Source: Actinomadura sp. 7K507
GTDB taxonomy: Bacteria > Actinomycetota > Actinomycetes > Streptosporangiales > Streptosporangiaceae
Assembly: GCF_004348425.1 (NCBI RefSeq)
Contig: NZ_SMKK01000088.1
Span: 1 to 33,950 of the forward strand
DNA: 33,950 nt
Reading direction: 5' to 3'
Position numbers and translations under genes: made by a program
The notes under the pieces: model-generated
What the model saw: only the letters and a program-made list of their open reading frames with translations
Databases searched by the model: none
Told to the model about the DNA's origin: nothing
In this document: in pieces, positions 15,422-23,921 of the stretch
Layout: the number at the start of each line of letters is the position of its first letter
Numbering within the stretch: the stretch's first letter is position 1

Positions 15422-16603
15422 GTGCCCGCCTCTCATGCTCGCCAGATCACCCTGACCGGCCCCGAACGGCGTCGGCTGACCAAGCTCGCCTCCTCCCGCA
15501 CCGCTGCTCACCAGCACGTGGTCCGGGCCCAGATCGTGCTGGACGCCGCCAATGGCTGCTCCAACGCCCAGATCGCCCGCCTCCGGGGCATCAGCGTCGA
15601 CACCGCCCGGCTCTGGCGCGGCCGGTATGCCGACCAGGGCGCGGCGGGCCTGGCCGACCGGCCCCGGTCCGGGCGGCCGACCCGTTTCACCCCGGCCCAG
15701 GTCACCGAGGTCAAGGCGCTGGCCTGCCAACTGCCGGCCGAGACCGGGATCCCGCTGTCACGCTGGAGCTGTGGTGACCTGGCCGATCAGGTCGTGGCCC
15801 GCGGCGTCGCACCGGCGATGTCGGCCTCCACCGTGCGCCGCATCCTGGCCGCCGACGCGCTCAAGCCCTGGCAACACCGGTCCTGGCTGTTCATCCGCGA
15901 CCCGGCCTTCGCCGTCAAGGCCGACCGTGTGCTGGACCTGTACGCCCGGATCTTCGACGGCGTCCGGCTCTGCGACGACGAGTATGTGATCTCCTCCGAT
16001 GAGAAGACCTCGATCCAGGCGCGCTGCCGCTGCCATCCCACCCTGCCGCCGGGCACCTCGCGCACCATGCGCGTCGAGCACGAATACGACCGCGGCGGCG
16101 CACTGGCCTATCTGGCCGCCTACGACGTCCACCACGCGCAAGTCATCGGACTATGCAGCGAGACCACCGGGATCGACCCGTTCACCGACTTGGTCGACGA
16201 GGTCATGACCCGCCAACCCTACGCCTCGGCCCGCCGGGTGTTCTGGATCGTCGACAACGGCTCCTCCCACCGCGGCCAGGCCGCGATCGACCGGCTGACC
16301 AGCCGCTACCCGAACACGGTCATGGTCCACACACCGGTACACGCCTCGTGGCTGAACCAGGTGGAGATCTACTTCTCCATCCTCCAGCGCAAGGTCCTGG
16401 CTCCCAACGACTTCACCGACCTGGACCAGGTCCAAGACCGGCTGACCGCCTTCGAGCACCGGTACAACCAGACCGCCCGGCCCTTCAACTGGAAGTTCAC
16501 CCGGGCCGACCTGCAGAACCTACTGGACCGAATCCAGCAGCACGAAGAAGCCGAGCACGAAACCCAGCACCAACATCAGCCCGCTCTGCCAACCGCAGCC
16601 TGA
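15422..16603 (+). CDS. IS630-family transposase (DDE)
   Basis: 393 residues from a GTG at 15422 with AGAAGG about eight bases upstream. The N-terminus has helix-turn-helix features (ARLRGISVDTARLWRGRY) and a second DNA-binding segment (SASTVRRILAADALKPWQHRSW). The DDE catalytic triad is intact: Asp193 in SSDEKT, Asp278 in FWIVDNGSSH and Glu315 in WLNQVEIYFS, with the 36-residue D-E spacing of the IS630 group. It cuts and rejoins the element ends at TA targets. The stop is directly followed by the right inverted repeat. No frameshift is visible. Confidence 0.95.
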   Translation: MPASHARQITLTGPERRRLTKLASSRTAAHQHVVRAQIVLDAANGCSNAQIARLRGISVDTARLWRGRYADQGAAGLADRPRSGRPTRFTPAQVTEVKALACQLPAETGIPLSRWSCGDLADQVVARGVAPAMSASTVRRILAADALKPWQHRSWLFIRDPAFAVKADRVLDLYARIFDGVRLCDDEYVISSDEKTSIQARCRCHPTLPPGTSRTMRVEHEYDRGGALAYLAAYDVHHAQVIGLCSETTGIDPFTDLVDEVMTRQPYASARRVFWIVDNGSSHRGQAAIDRLTSRYPNTVMVHTPVHASWLNQVEIYFSILQRKVLAPNDFTDLDQVQDRLTAFEHRYNQTARPFNWKFTRADLQNLLDRIQQHEEAEHETQHQHQPALPTAA

Positions 16604-16632
16604 CCCCCGAGGAACTTACGACGCGGACCACT
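16604..16632 (-). repeat. IS630 right terminal inverted repeat
   Basis: This 29-base repeat is the inverse of 14962-14990 with two mismatches and starts directly after the transposase stop codon. Confidence 0.9.
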
Positions 16633-16643
16633 AAGCGCGGGGC

Positions 16644-18545
16644 CTACTTGGCCGCGACCTCCGGGACCTTCGGCTCGGCCTGCTCGGCCGGGACCTCTGG
16701 CGCGTCGGCGGCGGCGGAGCCGGGCCGCAGGCGGCGTCCCCAGCCGGCGACCGTCCTGCGGGACTCCGGCGAGAACGCCATCCCGGCGGCGAGCGCCGCC
16801 AGCGGGACGGCGGGCAGCACGTACCGGTAGTCGAACTCGGCGGTGGCGGCGGGCGCCAGCAGCAGGCCGGTCGCGAGCGTCCACGGCAGGAACGCCTGGC
16901 CGCCGAAGCGGCGCCACAGCGGGATGAGCCCGGCGAGGCCGAGGAGCAGGATGCCGCCGACCATCGTGCCGCGCAGGTAGAAGACGTCCTGGTACCCGCG
17001 GGCGATGCCGCCGAACGGCTCGACGACGCGGGTCTCGGCGTCGCCCCGCTCGTACGCCTTCGCCTCGGAGACCGCGGTCCTTCCGCCCTGCATGCGCCAG
17101 TCGGGCAGCGTCCTGCTCGTGGTCTGGCGGAACTCGTACTGCTTGTACGTGTCCGGGTCGGGGAAGACTGTCCGCTCCCATCGGAAGACCCGGAAGAAGT
17201 CGTACGCGACCACCTGCAGGTAGTCGCCGGGCTGCGCGATGATCGCCCGTTTGGCGAAGTCGTTGCTGAGCGCGTTGTTGTCGGGGCCGAACCGCATGCC
17301 GGGGTAGCGGTTCAGCGGGGACTGGGCGTTCCAGATCCCGTCCTGCGAGTTGGGCAGCCGGTTCGCGGGCTCGGTGCACAGTGCGTACTCGCGCACCGGC
17401 AGGTCGCCCATCTTGTGGCAGTCGGCGAACTTGTAGACCCGCGCGTACAGGAAGATCCCGTTGCTCTCGGTGATCGCGAACTTGCCGCTGTCGAGCTTGT
17501 ACCAGCCCATGTAGGACACCACGGGCAGCATGCAGGCCGCCAGCGTGACGCCCATGAGCTTCCAGCCGCTGCGCCGGATCAGCATGTACACCAGCACGCC
17601 GAGGAGCACCGGCATCCCGACCGAGCGGGTCAGCCAGGACAGCCCGATGATCAGTCCGACCGCCGCCGCGATCTTCCAGGACGGCCGGTCGTGCCACAGC
17701 AGCAGCGTCACCGCGCTCATCACCAGGAACGTGAACATCGTGTCCGACAGCACGAGGTGCTCGAGCTGCAGCTGGTAGGCGTCCAGCAGGACCGGCGCCG
17801 CGGCGAGCGCGGCGCCCCAGCCGGGCAGCCCGAACCTGCGCCGCAGCAGCGCGTAGATCATCACGCCCATGGACAGGCCCATGAGGTGCTGCACGGCGGC
17901 GACGAGCGCGAAGCTGTGGAACGGCTTGAGCAGCACGAGCAGGAAGGCGTAGCCGTCGGGGCGCAGCGGGTGCGGGTACGGGTCGGTCGCGACGTGCAGG
18001 TAGTCGAAGCTGTCGTTGAAGAACATCACCGGCTGGTAGCCGAGCATCGCGATGACCCGGAGCAGCGCCGCTGTGGCAATGATCACACTGAAGGTCGGGT
18101 TCCGGCGTGCCAGCGTCCACAGCCCCCGGGCGCGCCGCCGCCGACCGGGTTCCGCGGCCTCGCCGGATGCGTCGTCGCCGGTGGCAGGCGATTCGCCGGC
18201 CTCGGCGGATCGCGCCGGTCCGGACTTCGGTCCGGACTTGATGGCCGTTTCCGGGTCGTCCGAAATCCCGTGGTCCGATTCTTCCGCGATCTTCGTGCCG
18301 CCGGGCGTGTCGCGGCCCTCGGCGGTTCCCGCCACGCCCGGCCCACCGTCCCGCGCCGTACCGGCGGAGTCGCTCCCCATGTCGTCGTCGCCCCCCGCGA
18401 CCCTGTCCTGCGCGGCCTGGTCCGGCGCGGCGCCCGGTGCCGCGCCGAGCGCCGTGCCCTGCGGCGATTCGCCCGCCACAGCCGCACCTCCCCTTCGGTG
18501 TCCGGCCCCCGGTCCGGTGGCACTGCGTTCCCCGTCGCGCGTCAC
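16644..18545 (-). CDS. Polytopic GT-C-like membrane glycosyltransferase
   Basis: About 633 residues from a GTG at 18545; other starts, up to a TTG at 18638, are possible and no strong ribosome site decides. Residues ~1-145 are a low-complexity Gly/Ala/Asp/Glu/Ser/Pro-rich cytoplasmic tail ending in a basic cluster (GRRRRARGLW). Multiple hydrophobic segments follow. The first external loop reads FFNDSFDYLHVATD; an acidic residue followed by Y and A here is the mark of GT-C glycosyltransferases, which use polyprenyl-phosphate sugars. The external domain (about 370-520) holds several Cys residues (CHKMG, LCTE). The C-terminus is EVPAEQAEPKVPEVAAK. Its sugar and acceptor are unknown. It is divergent from the GT2 gene, and the pair suggests a sugar-lipid donor and its user. 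Confidence 0.75.
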   Translation of the reverse strand: MTRDGERSATGPGAGHRRGGAAVAGESPQGTALGAAPGAAPDQAAQDRVAGGDDDMGSDSAGTARDGGPGVAGTAEGRDTPGGTKIAEESDHGISDDPETAIKSGPKSGPARSAEAGESPATGDDASGEAAEPGRRRRARGLWTLARRNPTFSVIIATAALLRVIAMLGYQPVMFFNDSFDYLHVATDPYPHPLRPDGYAFLLVLLKPFHSFALVAAVQHLMGLSMGVMIYALLRRRFGLPGWGAALAAAPVLLDAYQLQLEHLVLSDTMFTFLVMSAVTLLLWHDRPSWKIAAAVGLIIGLSWLTRSVGMPVLLGVLVYMLIRRSGWKLMGVTLAACMLPVVSYMGWYKLDSGKFAITESNGIFLYARVYKFADCHKMGDLPVREYALCTEPANRLPNSQDGIWNAQSPLNRYPGMRFGPDNNALSNDFAKRAIIAQPGDYLQVVAYDFFRVFRWERTVFPDPDTYKQYEFRQTTSRTLPDWRMQGGRTAVSEAKAYERGDAETRVVEPFGGIARGYQDVFYLRGTMVGGILLLGLAGLIPLWRRFGGQAFLPWTLATGLLLAPAATAEFDYRYVLPAVPLAALAAGMAFSPESRRTVAGWGRRLRPGSAAADAPEVPAEQAEPKVPEVAAK

Positions 18546-18790
18546 AGCCGACCCAACCTTTCCGGGCCGCTGTGCCCGTATGCTTGACGTCCTAGCCTGC
18601 CGCCCGCGACCGTGGCGGAGAGGGTCTTTCGGTTGCAAGTGGGCAACACGATACGGGTGCTCTTGACGAGAGCGGCCATCATTACCCGTCCTCGGCAGGC
18701 ATCATGAACTGACGACGGGCCGCGCCGCGGAACCAATGAGATTAATGGATCACACCGCAGACGGTCACCAGGGGTAACGAAGGAGATCGC

Positions 18791-20203
18791 GTGGAACTCT
18801 CCGTAGTGATGCCATGTCTGAACGAGGCCGAGACGGTCGAGACCTGCGTCCGTAAGACCATCGGCTTCTTCGAGGACAAGGGCATCGACGGCGAGGTGGT
18901 CATCGCCGACAACGGCAGCACCGACGGCAGCCAGCAGCTCGCCCGCGACGCCGGCGCGCGCGTCGTGCCGGTGATCGACAAGGGGTACGGCAACGCCCTC
19001 ATGGGCGGGATCGCCGCGGCGCGCGGCACGTACGTCGCGATGGGCGACGCCGACGACTCCTACGACTTCGCCACGCTCGGGCCGTTCCTGGACGAGCTTC
19101 GCGACGGCGCCGACCTCGTCATGGGCAACCGCTTCAAGGGCGGTATCGCCGAGGGCGCCATGCCGGCGCTGCACCGCTACCTCGGCAACCCGGTGCTGAG
19201 CTTCGTCGGCCGGCTGTTCTTCCGCAGCAAGATCGGTGACTTCCACTGCGGGCTGCGCGCCTTCAACAAGGAAGCGATCATGCGGCTCGGGCTGCAGACC
19301 GGCGGCATGGAGTTCGCCAGCGAGATGGTCGTCAAGGCGACCCTCCAGGGGTACGACATCCGCGAGGTGCCGACGACGCTGTCGCCGGACGGGCGGACCC
19401 GCGCCCCGCACCTGAACACCTGGCGTGACGGCTGGCGTCATCTCCGCTTCCTCATGCTCTACAGCCCGCGCTGGCTGTTCCTCATCCCCGGTCTCGTCTT
19501 CATGACTCTCGGACTGGTCGCCGGGATCGCGCTGTCGACCGGCCCGGTCACGGTCGGGGAGGTCGCCTTCGACGTCGACACCCTCGTCGGCGCGGGCGCC
19601 GCGCTGGTCATCGGCTTCCAGGCGGTGCTGTTCGCGCTGCTCACGAAGGTGTACGCGATGCAGGAGGGATTCCTCCCGCACGACAGCCGCGTCCAGAAGA
19701 TCATCGACTGGTGGAGCCTGGAACGCGGGCTGCTGCTCGGCGGGCTCCTCGCGGTCGGCGGTCTGGCCGGTCTCGTCGCGTCGCTCCTGCACTGGCGGCT
19801 CAACAGCTTCGGCGAGCTGGACCCGCGCCACTCGCTGCGCATCGTCGTTCCCGCCGCGACCGCGTTCGTGATGAGCTTCCAGGCCATCTTCGCCTCGCTG
19901 TTCGTCAGCATCCTGGGCATCCGCCGCCGCCAGCACCCGCCGCTCACCGACGCGGCCGAGGAGGCCGCCGGGGTCGTGGACGCCGCCGCGCAGAGGGTCG
20001 CCAAGGGCGAGACCGACGCGACCGACACGACCGACGCGACCGACACGGCCGACCAGACCGTCGCCGCCGAGCGGGACGAGAAGGCGCAGGGCAAGAAGGT
20101 CCCCGCCGGGAAGGCGGCCGGTAAAGCGGGTGCGAAGGCCAGTGCGAATGCGGGTGCGAAGGCGGCCGAGGACGACGGCGAGGACGGCTCGTCCGGAAAG
20201 TGA
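18791..20203 (+). CDS. GT2 family glycosyltransferase with membrane domain (polyprenyl-phosphate sugar synthase type)
   Basis: 470 residues from a GTG with AGGAG five bases upstream. The GT2 domain (about 1-225) has SVVMPCLNEAETV, VVIADNGSTDGS and the DxD motif GDADDSYD (Asp86, Asp88), followed by GNRFKGG. This is the arrangement of DPM1/GtrB-like enzymes that load a sugar from a nucleotide donor onto polyprenyl phosphate. At least four membrane segments follow (about 228-250, 265-285, 315-335, 350-375). The tail (about 390-470) is unusual: a run of Asp/Ala/Thr repeats (DATDTTDATDTAD), then a Lys/Ala-rich stretch (KAAGKAGAKASANAGAKA) like histone H1 or HupS-type tails, then an acidic end. The neighbouring GT-C-like genes probably use its product. 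Confidence 0.88.
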   Translation: MELSVVMPCLNEAETVETCVRKTIGFFEDKGIDGEVVIADNGSTDGSQQLARDAGARVVPVIDKGYGNALMGGIAAARGTYVAMGDADDSYDFATLGPFLDELRDGADLVMGNRFKGGIAEGAMPALHRYLGNPVLSFVGRLFFRSKIGDFHCGLRAFNKEAIMRLGLQTGGMEFASEMVVKATLQGYDIREVPTTLSPDGRTRAPHLNTWRDGWRHLRFLMLYSPRWLFLIPGLVFMTLGLVAGIALSTGPVTVGEVAFDVDTLVGAGAALVIGFQAVLFALLTKVYAMQEGFLPHDSRVQKIIDWWSLERGLLLGGLLAVGGLAGLVASLLHWRLNSFGELDPRHSLRIVVPAATAFVMSFQAIFASLFVSILGIRRRQHPPLTDAAEEAAGVVDAAAQRVAKGETDATDTTDATDTADQTVAAERDEKAQGKKVPAGKAAGKAGAKASANAGAKAAEDDGEDGSSGK

Positions 20204-20322
20204 CGGCCAGGCCGGTTTCTGCCAGTGAGCATCTTTCATCCTCGGTGGCCGGCACCGGGTGACGGCTCTCCCGCCGGGCCGGACGACAGCGCCCGGTCCG
20301 TGCCCGGGAGGCCCTCACGCCG

Positions 20323-22161
20323 ATGAGCACGCGAATCCCGGCGGGCGCCGATTCCTCGTCCCCGGCCGTGGCGCGCCCACCCGTCACCCCCGCTGACCAG
20401 GGCGCCGTTCCGGCCGCGGTGAATCGCCGCCGCTGGGCGCGGCTGTTCGTCCTCGGCTGGCTCGCGCAGGTCGCGGTACGGCTCTGGCTGGGCTCGGGGC
20501 AGACGGTGCCGGTGGCGACGCCGGACGAGTCCGGCTACCTGTTCGCCGCCCGCGTCCTGACCGGCGGACCCGACGCCGACATGTCGGCCGGGACCGTCTA
20601 CCAGGGCGGATACCCGCTGCTGCTCACGCCCGCGTTCTGGTTCGGCGACGACCCGGTGAGCGTCTACCGAGGTGCGCTGGTCATCAACGCGCTGATCAGC
20701 GCGGCGATGCTGCCGCTGGCCTACCTGCTGCTTCGCCGCCTGCGGGTCGGCCGGGCCTGGTCGTACGTCTTCGCGCACGTGACGGCGATGCTGCCGTGCG
20801 TGCTGTTCTACTCCGCGTTCGTGCTGACCGACGCGATCCTGCCGGTGATCGTTGCCGGCTGGCTGTTGCTCGCCCACACCTGGCTGAACGCCCCGCACCC
20901 CGGGCCGGGACGGCGCTCGCCCGCCCGCCTGCACCTGGCCGGGACGGGCGCGTCGCTGCTCGCCGCCTACGCCTACGCCTGCCATTCGCGCGGCGCGATC
21001 ATGCTGGCCGTGCACGCGGCGCTGCTGGTGGCCGCGCTGGTGTGCCGGTGGCGGCCGCGGCGGGACGTGTCCTTCGCCGCCCTCGCCGCCGCGGGCGGCG
21101 CGGCCGTGGGGAAGATGCTGAACGACTCGCTGCTGCCGCACATGTACCCGTATGGGGACAACGACCTCGGCGCCAACGTCGCGTGGCGGCTCACCAGGGA
21201 GGAAGGCTGGGCCTGGATCCTGTCGATCGGCACCGGGCAGGTCTGGTACCAGGCCGTCGCCACCGGGGGCATGGCGGCGGTCGGCCTCGCCGCCGTCGCG
21301 TTCGTCGCGATCCGCCCTTCCGCCGCCGCGTCCGGCCTGCCCGGCACGTCCGGGCGGACGCGGGCGCTCGCCCTCGCCGTCATCGTGGTCGTGGCGGGCA
21401 TCGCGTTCGCCACCGCGGCGGCGCTGCCGGTCGAGTACCGCATCGGCAACTACGCTTACGGCCGCTACCTCGCCTGCGTCACCCCGATCCTGTTCATCAT
21501 CGGGGTCGCGGTCCTGCTGCGCGCGTCACAGCGGACGCTGCTGTGGGCGGCGGCCGCCGCGGCCACCCTGACCCTCGTCTCCGCGGGCGTGGTCCAGTGG
21601 TACGCGGGCGACCTGCTCAGCATGTACACCTACACGGGCTTCGACTTCCCCGAGACTTCGTTCCTCACCTGGGACTGGACCGCGTTCCACCTGTGGCACG
21701 CCACCTGGGCGGGTCTCGTGCTGCTCTTCACGTCCGTGGTGTTCGTCCGGCTGCGGCGCCACGGCCCGCCGCTGCTCGCGTGCGTCCTGGCCGTCGTCGC
21801 GGCCGGCATGTGCGTCACCGCCGCCGACCGCATAGCCCGTCCGCTGGTGCGGGACACGACCGCGCACACCGACCTGCGCCACAGTGCCGACCTGCGCGAG
21901 CAGCCGTCCATCGCCGTCGACTGGAACATCCCGTGGACGATCCGCCTGTCGCACTACTACTGGGCGTGGTGGAGCGAGGGCGACGTCTTCGACGCCCGCT
22001 GGTACCCGCCGCCGGAGGACGCCGACCTCGTCGTCCTGGCATGGCCCGAGGACGTCCCCGCCACCGCGTCCTGGCGGCACGGCGCCCCGCCCGGCTGGCA
22101 CGTCGTCGACAGCCGCCGCACCGTATCCGGCGACTGGGTCGCATGGGCCCGTCAGGGCTGA
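20323..22161 (+). CDS. Polytopic GT-C-like membrane protein
   Basis: 612 residues; ATG with GGGAGG about 12 bases upstream. After a ~35-residue hydrophilic N-terminus, the first membrane segment is followed by VATPDESGYLFAARVL. This DE-x-x-Y-x-x-x-A pattern in the first external loop is typical of GT-C/ArnT-like enzymes. Ten or more hydrophobic segments are visible. The external C-terminal part is rich in Trp (HYYWAWWSEGDVFDARWYPPPEDADLVVLAW). It follows the GT2 gene by about 120 bases on the same strand and overlaps tail to tail by 10 bases with the next, minus-strand gene. The acceptor and sugar are unknown; surface glycan assembly is inferred. Confidence 0.72.
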   Translation: MSTRIPAGADSSSPAVARPPVTPADQGAVPAAVNRRRWARLFVLGWLAQVAVRLWLGSGQTVPVATPDESGYLFAARVLTGGPDADMSAGTVYQGGYPLLLTPAFWFGDDPVSVYRGALVINALISAAMLPLAYLLLRRLRVGRAWSYVFAHVTAMLPCVLFYSAFVLTDAILPVIVAGWLLLAHTWLNAPHPGPGRRSPARLHLAGTGASLLAAYAYACHSRGAIMLAVHAALLVAALVCRWRPRRDVSFAALAAAGGAAVGKMLNDSLLPHMYPYGDNDLGANVAWRLTREEGWAWILSIGTGQVWYQAVATGGMAAVGLAAVAFVAIRPSAAASGLPGTSGRTRALALAVIVVVAGIAFATAAALPVEYRIGNYAYGRYLACVTPILFIIGVAVLLRASQRTLLWAAAAAATLTLVSAGVVQWYAGDLLSMYTYTGFDFPETSFLTWDWTAFHLWHATWAGLVLLFTSVVFVRLRRHGPPLLACVLAVVAAGMCVTAADRIARPLVRDTTAHTDLRHSADLREQPSIAVDWNIPWTIRLSHYYWAWWSEGDVFDARWYPPPEDADLVVLAWPEDVPATASWRHGAPPGWHVVDSRRTVSGDWVAWARQG

Positions 22162-23783
22162 GCGGCCGGGGGATTCCACAGCTCTAGGACGCCGTCGGAG
22201 GAGCGCCATGTGAGGGTCCAGCCCTGGGCGGGGGAGGGGCGCCAGCCGGAGGCGATCTGTGACTCCATGCCGCGCCAGCGGGTGTAGAGGAACGGGCCCT
22301 CCGTCGCGTTCACCGGGACCTTCGGCAGGTAGTGCGGGAAGTCGCGGATCTCGCCCTGCCACACCGGGTCGCCCCACGCGTCCCGCGTGTAGAACGTGAG
22401 GGTCTGGGCGAGGCGCCGGTCGGCGCAGATCAGCGTGATGCCGGGGTTCCCGGCGAGATGGCCGCGCAACTCGGTCCACGCCTTGTCGCGCGGCAGGTCG
22501 GGGACGGCGCGGACGGCGCTCATCGCGTACATCCCGCCCAGCGCGACCGGTACGGTGCCGGCGAGCACGACGACGAGCGGGCGCAGCCGGGACATGAGCC
22601 CGGACGGCAGCATCCGGAACATGAGGACCAGCGACCCGAACCCGCCGGCCAGGAGTGCGGGCAGCACCGCGAACCAGTACCGCTGCAGCCACGCCCGCAG
22701 CTTGATGTCGTTCGGGTCGAGAACGCCGGAGAACAGCGTCAGCGGGACGGCGAGCGTGAAGAACCACACCAGGACCAGCGCGAGCCGCCGGTCGCGGGTG
22801 ACGGCCCAGCCGACGACGGTGAGCGCCAGCGCGATGGTGAAGACGAGCCCGAGCGGGTGCCAGTCGTGCATCGCCCGCGTGAACGAGCGGAGCGCGAGCT
22901 CGCGCGTCACGTAGTCGCGGGACTGGCCGCCGTGCGTGGCGGCCGAGACCAGCCCGGCGAGGGGGGTGCCCCAGACCAGCTGGTTGTGGACGAGGTTGAG
23001 CACCAGGATCGCCAGCATCGGCGCGCCGACCGTGACGTTGCGGCGCCACGGGATCCGCAGCAGCGCCAGGTAGACCGGGATGGCGAGGAACAGGAACGCC
23101 AGGAACTCGCGGACGAGGAACGACGCGCCGAGGAACACCCCGGCGGCCAGGAGCATCCGGGTCTGGGCCCGCCCGGTCCTGCGGCCCGCCACGACCAGGC
23201 CCGCCATCCCGATCGCGAACAGCCCCGCGCCCGGCATGTCCGGGAGCATCACCCCGGTCGACCAGGTGATCTCGTGGCCGAACGGATTGGTCATCGTGAA
23301 GAACGGGTGGACGAGCAGGATCGCCGCGGACGCGATCCCCGCCACGTCCCCGAACAGCGACCGGACGACCAGGTACGTCCCGGCGAAGAACGCGCAGCCG
23401 CCGAGCGCCGCGACGGCGAAGTACGCGGCCTCGCCGGGCCCGAGGACCTCCTGCGCGAGCCGCGCGGGCAGCACGAGCCCGACCCGGGTGACCTGGTGGG
23501 GGACCTCCCAGAACGGCCACTGGTCGAGCGGGATGTCGGGCCAGGAACGGGCGGCGAGCCACACGTAGTACGGGTCGAAGTACAGCGGCGGCGTGAAGAT
23601 CACCCACTGCACGAGCACCGCGGCGGCGGCCACCAGCAGCGACAGCCACACCACCCGGCGCGTCCGCCGCACCCTGGAGACCGCCCGAGCGGCGAGGCGC
23701 CGAACGGACCCGTCCGGTCCCGCGTCCTTCGGTCGCGTGTCCTGCGGTCCCGCCGCCTGCTCGTCGGCCGTGGTGTGGGCCAT
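22152..23783 (-). CDS. Polytopic GT-C-like membrane protein
   Basis: 543 residues from an ATG at 23783. A basic, hydrophilic N-terminus is followed by the first membrane helix and the loop TPPLYFDPYYVWLAARSWPD, which again shows the D-x-x-Y-x-x-x-A pattern of GT-C enzymes. HPFFTMTNPFGHEITWSTGVMLPDMPG resembles the second conserved region of ArnT/Pmt-like proteins. About ten hydrophobic segments are seen. The soluble C-terminal part ends LTWRSSDGVLELWNPPAAQP. It converges with and overlaps the previous gene by 10 bases. The promoter region contains a 17-bp direct repeat. The function is probably envelope glycosylation; no substrate can be named. Confidence 0.72.
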   Translation of the reverse strand: MAHTTADEQAAGPQDTRPKDAGPDGSVRRLAARAVSRVRRTRRVVWLSLLVAAAAVLVQWVIFTPPLYFDPYYVWLAARSWPDIPLDQWPFWEVPHQVTRVGLVLPARLAQEVLGPGEAAYFAVAALGGCAFFAGTYLVVRSLFGDVAGIASAAILLVHPFFTMTNPFGHEITWSTGVMLPDMPGAGLFAIGMAGLVVAGRRTGRAQTRMLLAAGVFLGASFLVREFLAFLFLAIPVYLALLRIPWRRNVTVGAPMLAILVLNLVHNQLVWGTPLAGLVSAATHGGQSRDYVTRELALRSFTRAMHDWHPLGLVFTIALALTVVGWAVTRDRRLALVLVWFFTLAVPLTLFSGVLDPNDIKLRAWLQRYWFAVLPALLAGGFGSLVLMFRMLPSGLMSRLRPLVVVLAGTVPVALGGMYAMSAVRAVPDLPRDKAWTELRGHLAGNPGITLICADRRLAQTLTFYTRDAWGDPVWQGEIRDFPHYLPKVPVNATEGPFLYTRWRGMESQIASGWRPSPAQGWTLTWRSSDGVLELWNPPAAQP

Positions 23784-23793
23784 GCCTCGCTTC

Positions 23794-23827
23794 TGCCTTC
23801 TACAGAGTCTTGCCTTCTACAGAATCT
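23794..23827. repeat. 17-bp tandem repeat in the leader/promoter of the gene 22152-23783
   Basis: TGCCTTCTACAGARTCT occurs twice in direct succession (23794-23810 and 23811-23827) with a single G/A difference. The repeats start 10 bases upstream of the start codon of the minus-strand gene. The second copy contains the small inverted repeat TTCT-AC-AGAA. Confidence 0.8.
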
Positions 23828-23908
23828 GTGACCGACGGCGGCGCGCGGGCGCCCTGCGCCACGGGCCCGGACCAGGCTACTGGCGTACGTCGGCCCCCGT
23901 GGCGCGAC

Positions 23909-23914
23909 TACCCT
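23909..23914 (+). promoter_or_regulatory. -10 box (TACCCT) of metG
   Basis: TACCCT ends seven bases before the ATG at 23922, and no ribosome site is present. This indicates a leaderless metG transcript. Confidence 0.6.
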
Positions 23915-23921
23915 TGATTTC

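Larger units (their letters stand above)
14962..16631. mobile_element. IS630-family insertion sequence, complete (about 1.67 kb)
   Basis: Imperfect 29-bp terminal inverted repeats (14962-14990 and 16604-16632) differ at two positions; they begin AGTGGTC and end in a CCTCGGGGG run. A TA dinucleotide at 14960-14961 and 16632-16633 fits the TA target duplication typical of IS630/Tc1-mariner elements. The two ends differ by one base in where the repeat meets the TA, so the exact boundary is uncertain by a base. The element carries a full-length transposase on the plus strand and an antisense passenger gene. It is inserted within the tandem-repeat array just past the stop of the membrane protein gene at 16644. 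Nothing is obviously broken, so it may be active. Confidence 0.92.

Noticed and set aside
18546..18790. Additional gene between the GT-C-like and GT2 genes
   Set aside because: The region has no frame with a ribosome site and coding composition; it is best read as a divergent promoter region, without a promoter I can define.
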